Positions 1-5,558 of a stretch of DNA of 5,558 nucleotides are shown one piece after another (positions within the stretch are counted from its first letter, which is position 1; each line of letters opens with the position of its first letter). A model generated the notes under the pieces. It did no database searches and had not been told where the DNA came from. It saw only the letters and a program-made list of their open reading frames with translations. Position numbers and translations under genes: made by a program. This stretch comes from Alphaproteobacteria bacterium (GTDB taxonomy: Bacteria > Pseudomonadota > Alphaproteobacteria > Caulobacterales > Maricaulaceae): positions 1 to 5,558 of the forward strand of contig JAUIEH010000213.1 of the NCBI GenBank assembly GCA_030428405.1, written 5' to 3'.

Positions 1-1567
1 CGACCAAAGCGCGATAACCGGCCACGCCGCCGGCGTGGAAGATCAAACGCTCGCCCTGATAGTCGAACACGCGCCAGCCTAGGCCGTAATTGGTGTCGCG
101 CAGGCGCATCGACATCCAGCCGAGCCGGCGCGTCTGGCGCGGCGTTGAGACGACCGGCTGCCACAGGCGCTCGCGCAGTTCCGGGCTGACGACGTCGGGG
201 TGATAGCCAAGCTGGGCGCGCACCCAATGCGTCAGATCGAGGATCGAGCCGTTGAGCCCGCCCGCTGCTGCAACGCGATAATAATTGTCGTTCGGCTCGA
301 ACGGGATTTGCGGACCGTTGCGCGTGCGCTGACGGTGCGGATGCGCCCAGCTGTCGCTGTCGCGCAGACCCGTTAGGCCGACCGAGGCCGTGTTCATGCT
401 GAGCGGATCGAAGATGTTTTCCTGCACCGCGCCTTCGAATGTGGTTCCACGTGCGCGCGCAACAATGTCGCCGGAGAGGCTGTAAGTGATGTTCTGATAG
501 CGGTGGCACTCGCCGGGATTGCAGTCGAGCGGAGCCGAGGCCGTGCGCCGCAGGAGCGCGCCGACGCTTTCGCCGCGCTCGAGGAAATTGTCATAGGCGT
601 GATGCGCCAGGCCGACGCGGTGGCTCAGCAGATTTTCGAGCGTGACGCGCTGTGTGGCGTCCGACGTGCGCAAGCGGAAATCCGGCACATAGTCCGCAAC
701 GCGGTCGTTCCAGCTCAAACGCCCCTCTTCGACCAGCTGCCCGACCATGGTTGAGGCGAAGCCTTTCGAAACCGACGCAAAACGAAACACCGTGTCGGGC
801 GTGACCGGGTTGTTCGAACTCGTGTCCGTGACGCCGTAAGTGCGCAGGAAGGTGATTTCGGGGCCTTCGATGACCGCGACGGCGAGCCCGACAAACTCGT
901 CCGTCAGAAAGGCGCCCTCAAGCTGGCGCTCGATCGCTTCGACATAGGGACGTCGGACCGGCGAAACCGTGGTTGAGAACACCGGGCGCGGACCGGCGGC
1001 GTCTTCATCAACGCCGGCCAGCGGATCAAACCGCATCGGCGCGCCCATGAAGCTCGCCGGCGCGCCTGAAGACGCCATGTTGAATGCGCCGGAATCGTAA
1101 TCATCGCCGGAATAACCAGCCGCAGGCGTCGGCCGGGACACGCGCGCCAGGCGCGCAGCGCGATCGCGCGCGCTCGTTTCCGGCGCCGGCGCCGCCGCTT
1201 CAGCAGCTTCAGCCAGGCTCTCATCGCCAAGCGCGGCCAGGCTGGCGGCGTTCAGCGCGTCCACATCGGCGGCGTCGTCAGTCTCTGCCGCGTTCTCAGC
1301 GACGTCAGCGGCGGCGGCGGCGCGACGCGCCGTGCGCTCGCGCAGGATCGCAGGCGGCACATAGGATTCGTTCAGTGTGGCGGCGTGGCCTTCCGGCGGC
1401 GCGCCGATAAAGGCTTCGGGCACCTGCGCGCCGGCCGCAGCCGTTGCGGCGCCGGCGGCCATTGCGGCCAGCGGCGTGCGCCAATGGCGCAATAAGGATG
1501 ACTTCTTCATGTTCGACACCGCAGCGTTTTTCTTCGCCAGCTGGGAACGTTCGTCTGCATTATGCAT
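1..1567 (-). CDS. Exported class-C beta-lactamase-like serine hydrolase, 3' end cut by window edge
   Basis: The frame is open for 522 codons from the ATG at 1567 to the left edge, so the C-terminus is missing. Visible motifs of the class C beta-lactamase/esterase/DD-peptidase-like family are: nucleophile motif SVSK (S265-K268, about 764-775), LLSHRVGL around H316, a Y-x-N motif YQN (Y357-N359), and the late motif FHAGGVAGY (H511 onward), which takes the place of the KTG box. Two cysteines flanking a short NPGE loop (C349, C354) could form a disulfide. A second in-frame ATG at 1510 (M20) opens a classical Sec signal peptide: a basic start MKK, then a hydrophobic alanine-rich core with likely cleavage near AGA|Q (about residue 47). 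The product is therefore probably periplasmic. I chose 1567 because GAGG lies 7 nt before it, while 1510 has no good ribosome site; 1510 remains plausible. Between signal peptide and catalytic domain (from about residue 200) lies an unusual alanine/glutamate-rich stretch. Substrate is unknown: peptidoglycan peptide, ester or beta-lactam are all possible. Confidence 0.9.
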   Translation of the reverse strand, partial: MHNADERSQLAKKNAAVSNMKKSSLLRHWRTPLAAMAAGAATAAAGAQVPEAFIGAPPEGHAATLNESYVPPAILRERTARRAAAAADVAENAAETDDAADVDALNAASLAALGDESLAEAAEAAAPAPETSARDRAARLARVSRPTPAAGYSGDDYDSGAFNMASSGAPASFMGAPMRFDPLAGVDEDAAGPRPVFSTTVSPVRRPYVEAIERQLEGAFLTDEFVGLAVAVIEGPEITFLRTYGVTDTSSNNPVTPDTVFRFASVSKGFASTMVGQLVEEGRLSWNDRVADYVPDFRLRTSDATQRVTLENLLSHRVGLAHHAYDNFLERGESVGALLRRTASAPLDCNPGECHRYQNITYSLSGDIVARARGTTFEGAVQENIFDPLSMNTASVGLTGLRDSDSWAHPHRQRTRNGPQIPFEPNDNYYRVAAAGGLNGSILDLTHWVRAQLGYHPDVVSPELRERLWQPVVSTPRQTRRLGWMSMRLRDTNYGLGWRVFDYQGERLIFHAGGVAGYRALV

Positions 1568-1574
1568 CAAGCCG

Positions 1575-1578
1575 CCTC
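1575..1578 (-). promoter_or_regulatory. Ribosome binding site deciding the start of the serine hydrolase
   Basis: GAGG on the minus strand sits 7 nt before the ATG at 1567. The alternative ATG at 1510, which would start directly at the signal peptide, is preceded by GCTGCGGTGTCGAAC with no purine-rich core at the right distance. This favours the upstream start, at the price of a 19-residue charged extension before the signal peptide. Confidence 0.5.
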
Positions 1579-1608
1579 ATTCGTGCAGCTCCGCCGAGCA
1601 CTAACGAT

Positions 1609-1625
1609 TTCACAAGATTCGTGAA
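1609..1625. promoter_or_regulatory. Operator-like inverted repeat with a GANTC site in its centre
   Basis: TTCAC and GTGAA form perfect 5-bp half-sites separated by AAGATTC, 42 nt upstream of the serine hydrolase ATG. The spacer and right half contain GATTC (1616-1620), a GANTC sequence, which is the target of the cell-cycle methylase CcrM in many alphaproteobacteria. A dimeric repressor or activator could bind such a dyad. No convincing -35/-10 pair could be placed beside it, and a 5-bp dyad can arise by chance. Confidence 0.3.
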
Positions 1626-1695
1626 CGCTCGGTAAAGCACTACCAACACCTTTCTGGGGGAATGCAACCTGCGGGCCACGCCTGAGAGGCGCATT

Positions 1696-2892
1696 TTAAG
1701 ACACCGCAGGGGTCGTGGCCGCGATCCATCCACCGCCAAAAACGCGGCCGTCAGCCTCGCCTGGGGCGTAAAACACCGCCGCCTGACCCGGCGCGACCCC
1801 CAATTCGGGCGAATCGAACACCACGCGCGGCTCGTCGACCGCGCCATCGAGACGCGCCGGCACGGGCGGGCGCGTCGAGCGCACGCGCACTTCGACAGGC
1901 GTATTCCGGGCCAAAGCATCGGCGAAATCACCCTCGCCCAGCCAATTGACCTCCTTCAAAGCGATGGAGGCGATGGCGAGCGCGTCGCGCGGCCCAACAA
2001 TGACGTGCTTCTTGTCTGCATCGATCTTGGTGACGAACAAGGGATCGCCGACCGCAACGCCGAGGCCGCGGCGCTGTCCGACCGTGTAATTGATGACGCC
2101 GTCATGGCGGCCGAGCACGCGCCCGTCGACATGCACGATGTCGCCCGGCTCGCCCGCATCCGGACGCAGCTTTTCAATGACGTTCACATAACGCCCCGAC
2201 GGCACGAAGCAGATGTCCTGACTGTCGGGCTTATCGGCCACGATCAGCCCCATAGCGGCGGCGACGTCGCGGACTGCGTCCTTCTTCATGTCGCCGAGCG
2301 GAAAGCGCAAAAAGTCGAGCTGCTCGCGCGTGGTCGCGAACAGGAAATAGCTTTGATCGCGATCGGGATCGGCGGCGCGGCGCAATTCGGCGCCGGCCGG
2401 GCCCTGCGTGCGGCGGATATAGTGACCCGTCGCAAGACAGGCCGCGCCAAGGTCCTTGGCTACGCCCAGGAGGTCGCGAAACTTCACCGTTTGATTGCAG
2501 CGAACGCACGGGATCGGCGTTTCGCCAGCGAGATAGCTTTCGACGAAATCGTCGATCACGGACTGGCGAAACCGGCTTTCATAATCGAGCACGTAATGCG
2601 GAATGCCGATGGCGTCGGCGACGCGGCGCGCGTCATGAATGTCCGTGCCCGCACAGCACGCGCCCTTTTTCTTGAGCGCTTCGCCATGGTCGTAGAGCTG
2701 GAGCGTGACGCCCACGACGTCATAGCCCGCGCGCTTGAGAAGCGCTGCGGTGACGGAGCTGTCGACCCCGCCCGACATGGCGGCGACCACGCGGGTCTGC
2801 GCGCGCGGTCCCGGCAGGCCGAGATCAATGTCGATATCAATGTCGAGTGCGTCGGCGGGGTCTGCGCCCGCGACGGCGTTTGCGTCTGTCAT
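1696..2892 (-). CDS. mnmA: tRNA-specific 2-thiouridylase MnmA
   Basis: The 398-residue product is complete. MnmA replaces O2 of the wobble uridine U34 by sulfur in tRNA-Lys, tRNA-Glu and tRNA-Gln, using ATP to adenylate the base and a persulfide relayed from the cysteine desulfurase IscS; it acts in the cytosol. Seen in the sequence: PP-loop SGGVDSS (residues 40-46); the catalytic cysteine in CVRCNQ (C132, matching the first catalytic Cys of E. coli MnmA); TGHY (155-158); DQSYFL (179-184); the second catalytic, persulfide-bearing cysteine in SQDICF (C228); and GQRRGLG (272-278) leading into the C-terminal beta-barrel domains. Everything needed for activity appears present. The start at 2892 is supported by GGAGG 7 nt upstream. 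It gives an N-terminal extension of about 33 residues, with an acidic DIDIDID run, before the core domain, somewhat longer than in E. coli (about 368 residues in all). Gaps of 121 and 128 bp on either side suggest its own transcription unit. Confidence 0.98.
   Translation of the reverse strand: MTDANAVAGADPADALDIDIDIDLGLPGPRAQTRVVAAMSGGVDSSVTAALLKRAGYDVVGVTLQLYDHGEALKKKGACCAGTDIHDARRVADAIGIPHYVLDYESRFRQSVIDDFVESYLAGETPIPCVRCNQTVKFRDLLGVAKDLGAACLATGHYIRRTQGPAGAELRRAADPDRDQSYFLFATTREQLDFLRFPLGDMKKDAVRDVAAAMGLIVADKPDSQDICFVPSGRYVNVIEKLRPDAGEPGDIVHVDGRVLGRHDGVINYTVGQRRGLGVAVGDPLFVTKIDADKKHVIVGPRDALAIASIALKEVNWLGEGDFADALARNTPVEVRVRSTRPPVPARLDGAVDEPRVVFDSPELGVAPGQAAVFYAPGEADGRVFGGGWIAATTPAVS
2824..2846 (-). 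repeat. Short tandem repeat encoding the acidic DIDIDID run in MnmA
   Basis: Two perfect copies of the 11-mer ATCAATGTCGA (2824-2834 and 2836-2846, plus-strand reading) recur with a 12-bp period. They encode the Asp-Ile alternation near residues 17-23 of MnmA, ahead of the conserved PP-loop domain. The 12-bp period keeps the frame, so copy-number change would only lengthen a probably unstructured N-terminal tail. Confidence 0.6.
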
Positions 2893-2899
2893 GTCCTCG

Positions 2900-2904
2900 C
2901 CTCC
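2900..2904 (-). promoter_or_regulatory. Shine-Dalgarno sequence of mnmA
   Basis: A full GGAGG lies 7 nt before the ATG at 2892 and fixes the start of mnmA. It directly abuts the small hairpin at 2905-2923, so ribosome access could depend on how that hairpin folds. Confidence 0.75.
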
Positions 2905-2923
2905 CGCGGGGTCAAGGCCCGCG
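2905..2923 (-). promoter_or_regulatory. Leader hairpin next to the mnmA ribosome site
   Basis: In the minus-strand transcript CGCGGG pairs with CCCGCG around the 7-nt loop CCTTGAC, a perfect 6-bp GC stem. Its 3' foot touches the GGAGG of mnmA. It may influence translation initiation, but in GC-rich DNA a stem of this size is not rare. Confidence 0.3.
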
Positions 2924-2925
2924 AC

Positions 2926-2960
2926 AAACGTTAAGCGCCGCGCACAAGCGCGCGCGGCGC
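2926..2960 (-). terminator. Strong GC hairpin downstream of the methyltransferase, probable terminator or leader stem
   Basis: In the minus-strand transcript GCGCCGCGCGC pairs with GTGCGCGGCGC around a GCTT tetraloop, giving 11 pairs with one G-U wobble (2935-2960). TTAACGTTT follows, a broken T-tract. The G-U pair becomes an A-C mismatch on the plus strand, so the stem is slightly better in the direction of the genes. It lies 54 bp past the methyltransferase stop and 42 bp before the mnmA ATG, so it could end the upstream unit. If mnmA is transcribed from upstream of it, it would instead be a structured leader or attenuator. The interrupted T-run makes termination efficiency uncertain. Confidence 0.5.
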
Positions 2961-2972
2961 GGGAAGCCGCCG

Positions 2973-2978
2973 ATATAA
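2973..2978 (-). promoter_or_regulatory. Possible -10 element upstream of mnmA
   Basis: TTATAT on the minus strand, inside GCTTATATCGG, is the most AT-rich hexamer in this gap and resembles a -10 box. No good -35 exists: the hexamers 16-18 nt upstream match TTGACA at three positions at best. If used, transcription would start just before the 2935-2960 hairpin and place it in the mnmA 5' leader. Confidence 0.2.
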
Positions 2979-3013
2979 GCGAAACATGAGGCGATTGCGA
3001 GGCGGGCGCGCTG

Positions 3014-3778
3014 TCAGTCCAGCTCCGCGATCATCAGCCGGTAGCCGATGTCGAGCGCGTCTTGCGTCAGGAGATGGCCATAGCGCTCTTCCCAGCGCCC
3101 GCTCTCAAGGTCGGCGCGCAAGCGGGAAAGCGCGTCGGACACGTCGGTGATCTTGGCGAAGGAGGAAATCGCAGCGCGCACGCGCGGGTCCAGATAGGCT
3201 GCGGGCCGGCGCCAATAGGCGCCTAGAAATCCATCCGTGCAGTCATGCGGGATCGGAACCGTTTCGAAGCGCGCGGATGAGAAGACGCGTTCGAACAGGC
3301 TCAAAGGCGGCATGGTCGCCTTGTCGAGGGCGACCAGCGCCGGGATGTAATCCGCGAGCCAGAAAAACGGCGCATTCGCATCGAAGGTCAAAATGACGAT
3401 GCGCTTGCGCGCGACGCGCTGCATCTCCGCAAGACCTGCCTCGGCGTCCGTCCAGTGATGAACGGTCAAAACGCCCATCGCGGCGTCGAAACCATCGTCC
3501 GGAAACGGGATGGCTTCCGCCACGCCCTTGACCGCTTCGCGGCCGCCAGGCGGGCGTTGACGGATCATCTCGACGGATGGCTCGAGCGCTGTGACGTCCA
3601 GGTCGTCAGGCTCATAGGATCCCGCCCCGGCGCCGACATTTAACACGCTTTGCGCATCGCCCAGCGCCCGGCGAATGGGCGCAGCGATGCGCGGGTCCGG
3701 CTTGCGCAAATCGGCATAACCGCGCCCGATCACATCATAGAGTGCAGCCATGGCGTCATTCATCCGTTCACGACGCAT
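3014..3778 (-). CDS. Class I SAM-dependent methyltransferase (Methyltransf_11/UbiE-like fold)
   Basis: This complete 254-residue protein transfers a methyl group from S-adenosylmethionine to an unidentified substrate in the cytosol. An N-terminal YDVIGRGYADLRKPDPRI segment (about 14-31) is followed by the SAM-binding motif I VLNVGAGAGSYEP (45-57), with Asn at position 47 where many relatives have Asp. The ALEPS segment has the acidic residue (E66) expected to hold the ribose hydroxyls. The block AEAIPFPDDGFDAAMGVLTVHHW (87-109) combines motifs II and III of the UbiE-like group. The C-terminal half (about 135-254) carries aromatic residues and probably forms the substrate cap. The ATG at 3778 lies 8 bp after the stop of the glycosyltransferase gene and has no clear ribosome site, so translational coupling is likely; ATGs at 3763 and 3751 are alternative starts. 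Close spacing suggests joint work with the glycosyltransferase, for example O-methylating a sugar, but small-molecule or lipid substrates are equally compatible. Confidence 0.88.
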   Translation of the reverse strand: MRRERMNDAMAALYDVIGRGYADLRKPDPRIAAPIRRALGDAQSVLNVGAGAGSYEPDDLDVTALEPSVEMIRQRPPGGREAVKGVAEAIPFPDDGFDAAMGVLTVHHWTDAEAGLAEMQRVARKRIVILTFDANAPFFWLADYIPALVALDKATMPPLSLFERVFSSARFETVPIPHDCTDGFLGAYWRRPAAYLDPRVRAAISSFAKITDVSDALSRLRADLESGRWEERYGHLLTQDALDIGYRLMIAELD

Positions 3779-3786
3779 ACCGGGCG

Positions 3787-4785
3787 TCAGGAGTCGTCAA
3801 GCGACGCGAGAACGTCCGCCACCGTGGAGATGCGCTTGAGCACGCCTGCCGCGAGCATGGCGCCAATATCATCGCCGGGCCCGGCCATGAAATTCTCGCG
3901 GTAGAAGCGCGCGATCGCGGCCTCATCGCCGCTCGCGAAGATGTCGCGCGACTTGCGATGCATCAGCGGCGCGTCAACCTCGCCGAACCATTTATCTGCA
4001 AAAGCGCCCATCATCGCATATTTGGCGTTGAAATTGCGCAGACCGCATTTGGGATAATGTAAGATGGCGGCGGCGTCTCCGACGGCCCGGTTGCGCGAGG
4101 CGGCCGGCGCGCCGTTCTCAAGACGCTGAAAAAAATGTACGCCGTGCGGTATCAGGCCCGCATCGATCCGCACCGCCGCCTTGCCGTTGTCATAGGCGTT
4201 GAACCAATTCGGCCCGCCATGGGCGAAGCTTGCGCGCGCCGCCCGCTTTCGCTGTTCTTCCGTATACTGAGAGGCGCCGAAAAAGGCGAAATTGACCTTG
4301 AACAGGCTGGCTTCGCGAAAATAATCGACGATGTCGGCGCGCTCGGGCAGCGCTTCGAGATTTTGGAAAACCGCCTGCTCCACGCCTTCGCGGGAAAACA
4401 CGTCGAACAGAAGCGAGGGCGTCGTATCGGGCGCGTAAAACGCCTCGTCGCAATCGATGTGCAACAGCCAGTCGCAGCCATCCGCGCGCGCCAGGCTGAG
4501 CGCGTGCTCGCAGTTGAGCGTCTGGCGCGCCATCAGGTCGGTGTCGATATGAGCGCCAAAGCGCTCCCAGCTCTGCGCATCGCGCCAGCGTCGCCGCAGC
4601 GCCTCATCGACGGGCGTGCAGACGACGCCGTCATAGTCTTTGAACGCAGCAATATCAGGATCGGCGGGATCGTCGAAAAACAGATAAATCCGCGCAAAAC
4701 CGATCGCGCGGTGATAGCGGATGAAACTGTCGAGCACATGGCCCGCATTGCGGACCGTTGATGCTATCGCTACGCGGGCGGGCAT
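3787..4785 (-). CDS. Glycosyltransferase, GT2_4/GT92-like, GT-A fold
   Basis: A complete 332-residue soluble protein with no signal peptide or membrane segment. Its start resembles the GT2_4/GT92-type transferases: an ASTVRNAGHVLDSFIRYHRAIGF segment (8-30) binding the nucleotide, then a beta strand IYLFFDD (33-39). The segment WLLHIDCDEAFY (106-117) carries a DxD-like DCDE (111-114), expected to coordinate a metal and nucleotide-sugar phosphate. ILHYPKCGLRNFNAKY (241-256) matches the HY...F..K pattern late in this group. The C-terminal 70 residues are mostly helical. The enzyme should transfer a sugar from a nucleotide donor; donor and acceptor cannot be read from the sequence. The ATG at 4785 is preceded by GAGG at a 9-nt spacing, which lies inside a small hairpin. 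The gene starts 69 bp after flgL and ends 8 bp before the methyltransferase, so both may be read as a unit with flgL. A role in flagellar or surface glycan is a contextual guess only. Confidence 0.85.
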   Translation of the reverse strand: MPARVAIASTVRNAGHVLDSFIRYHRAIGFARIYLFFDDPADPDIAAFKDYDGVVCTPVDEALRRRWRDAQSWERFGAHIDTDLMARQTLNCEHALSLARADGCDWLLHIDCDEAFYAPDTTPSLLFDVFSREGVEQAVFQNLEALPERADIVDYFREASLFKVNFAFFGASQYTEEQRKRAARASFAHGGPNWFNAYDNGKAAVRIDAGLIPHGVHFFQRLENGAPAASRNRAVGDAAAILHYPKCGLRNFNAKYAMMGAFADKWFGEVDAPLMHRKSRDIFASGDEAAIARFYRENFMAGPGDDIGAMLAAGVLKRISTVADVLASLDDS

Positions 4786-4794
4786 GTCGCTTCA

Positions 4795-4809
4795 CCTCGT
4801 TCTACGAGG
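4795..4809 (-). promoter_or_regulatory. Hairpin enclosing the Shine-Dalgarno of the glycosyltransferase gene
   Basis: In the transcript CCTCGT pairs perfectly with ACGAGG around the loop AGA. The 3' arm contains the GAGG (4795-4798) that is the best ribosome site for the ATG at 4785. When folded, the ribosome site is paired, which could reduce translation or make it depend on a ribosome, protein or temperature. No T-run follows, so it is not a terminator. Confidence 0.4.
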
Positions 4810-4854
4810 CGCAATAAGCCATCCGCGCGCGCACGCCAAGAAGGTCCGTCGCGA

Positions 4855-5558
4855 TCAGCGCAGGAGATTGAGAAGCGAGGTGTCCTTGAGGGTCATATAG
4901 GCCTGCACCGAAGCCTGCATGCGCAATTGGGCCTGAGTCAGGCGCGAGGCCACTTCGGCGAGGTCGATGCCTTCCAGCCCAGCGGAAAGGTTCTCGAAAT
5001 AATCCCGCTCCTGGGTCTGGCGTGTGACGACATTGTCGACGCGCTTTTGCACCGTGCCGTTGGCCGCATGCGTGGCGGTCAGATCCGAGGTGATCGTGTT
5101 GAGCTGCTGGATCTCATTTTCAAGGAAGGTGCGGTCGGCCGCCGTGAGTTGGTCGCCGAAACCGCCGATCGAGACCGAGTAGTCATAGATGCGCTTATAG
5201 GAGTCGAACAAATCCGTGCCGACATTATTAGCGAGCGGGGCGACTTCGATCGAGGTGTCCGTGTCGAGCTGCGCGCGCGCGGGTATCAGCGCGTTGTCGA
5301 ATGCGTCCGCGCCGCCGGCGAGCCCAGCGAGGTCGGACATGGCGTTGATATTGACCGGGGGCTGATCGTCGCGCACGCCGCCGAATACATATCGGCCGGC
5401 ATGGGTCATGTTCAGCGCGCCGAGCGCGGTTGAAAATTCCGCATCGATGCGCTGGACGAGATCGCGGCCGCTGTCGAGCGCAAGCGCTTCGGTCAAAGCC
5501 AGTCGCGTCGACTGCGAGCTGTCATGAATCTGCTCAAGCGCGATGTCCTGCGTACCCA
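4855..5558 (-). CDS. flgL: Flagellar hook-filament junction protein FlgL, 5' end cut by window edge
   Basis: The last 233 codons and the stop are present; the frame is open to the right edge, so the true start and the N-terminal helical domain lie outside. A TTG at 5496 is internal, not the start. FlgL (HAP3) is exported by the flagellar type III apparatus and links the hook, through FlgK, to the flagellin filament. Seen: an N-terminal helix leading into LNMTHAGRYVFGGVRDDQPPV (fragment residues 48-68), a hallmark of FlgL and flagellin-like proteins at the entry to the variable domain. It is followed by a short, Asp/Ala-rich middle domain and the helical tail YFENLSAGLEGIDLAEVASRL...QAYMTLKDTSLLNLLR, which packs against the N-terminal helix in the assembled structure. 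No cysteine is visible in the fragment, as is usual for exported flagellar proteins. Flagellin itself is a weaker alternative, since the tail and the DDQPPVN element fit FlgL better. flgK is expected just upstream, off the window. Confidence 0.9.
   Translation of the reverse strand, partial: GTQDIALEQIHDSSQSTRLALTEALALDSGRDLVQRIDAEFSTALGALNMTHAGRYVFGGVRDDQPPVNINAMSDLAGLAGGADAFDNALIPARAQLDTDTSIEVAPLANNVGTDLFDSYKRIYDYSVSIGGFGDQLTAADRTFLENEIQQLNTITSDLTATHAANGTVQKRVDNVVTRQTQERDYFENLSAGLEGIDLAEVASRLTQAQLRMQASVQAYMTLKDTSLLNLLR

Noticed and set aside
904..1410. Arg-rich frames on both strands inside the alanine-rich part of the serine hydrolase
   Set aside because: They are out-of-frame readings of GCN-rich codons. 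The real frame is continuous from signal peptide to catalytic motifs.
1679..1691. Hairpin CGCCT-GAG-AGGCG just after the mnmA stop
   Set aside because: The stem has only 5 bp and no T-run follows it in the direction of mnmA transcription. The TTTT lies on the plus-strand side, where no gene ends, so I do not call it a terminator.
1560..1931. Minus-strand frame of 123 codons spanning the end of mnmA and the gap before the serine hydrolase
   Set aside because: It overlaps mnmA out of frame for most of its length, is Arg/Ser-rich in a shadow-like manner, and has no domain.
2911..2920. TTGACC as a -35 box for mnmA
   Set aside because: It is only about 20 bp before the ATG, so a -10 box at normal spacing would fall inside or at the start of the coding region. 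It is also the loop of the leader hairpin.
2005..2934. Long plus-strand open frame (309 codons) opposite mnmA
   Set aside because: It is the complement of a certain mnmA gene in GC-rich DNA, where antisense frames stay open by codon bias. It shows no recognisable domain.
4135..4761. Plus-strand open frame of 208 codons opposite the glycosyltransferase gene
   Set aside because: It mirrors a well-supported gene, is rich in Arg/Ala/Val typical of antisense frames, and shows no motif.
4927..5433. Plus-strand open frame of 168 codons opposite flgL
   Set aside because: It is antisense to flgL, has no family resemblance, and the flgL frame is certain.
4855..5496. A complete short FlgL-like gene starting at the TTG at 5496
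   Set aside because: The frame continues open and FlgL-like (helical, Gln/Ser-rich) to the right edge, so this is the 3' part of a longer gene.

Overview
This window comes from a GC-rich bacterial chromosome, most likely an alphaproteobacterium of the Caulobacterales/Maricaulales type. That placement is inferred from the alphaproteobacterial wording of MnmA (for example PCVRCNQ and KKKGACCAG), the FlgL tail, the alanine-rich exported hydrolase, and strong C/G third-position codon use. No search was run.

All five recognisable genes lie on the minus strand, so the region is transcribed from right to left. In that order: the 3' part of flgL (flagellar hook-filament junction protein, cut by the right edge); 69 bp further, a glycosyltransferase of the GT2_4/GT92-like type; 8 bp further, a class I SAM-dependent methyltransferase; then a 121-bp gap with a strong GC hairpin that may end the upstream unit; mnmA (tRNA U34 2-thiouridylase); a 128-bp gap with an operator-like inverted repeat around a GATTC (GANTC) site; and an exported class-C beta-lactamase-like serine hydrolase, cut by the left edge.

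The glycosyltransferase and methyltransferase are probably cotranscribed and may modify a surface or flagellar glycan. That is a contextual guess from their position behind flgL. mnmA and the serine hydrolase look like independent neighbours with their own leaders.

I found no mobile element, CRISPR array, RNA gene, phage remnant, frameshift or clear sign of transfer. Nothing here shows a new system. The most interesting points are the flgL-glycosyltransferase-methyltransferase arrangement, the long alanine-rich segment between the signal peptide and the catalytic domain of the hydrolase, and small RNA or DNA structures at gene starts. There is no gene-free stretch longer than 130 bp.
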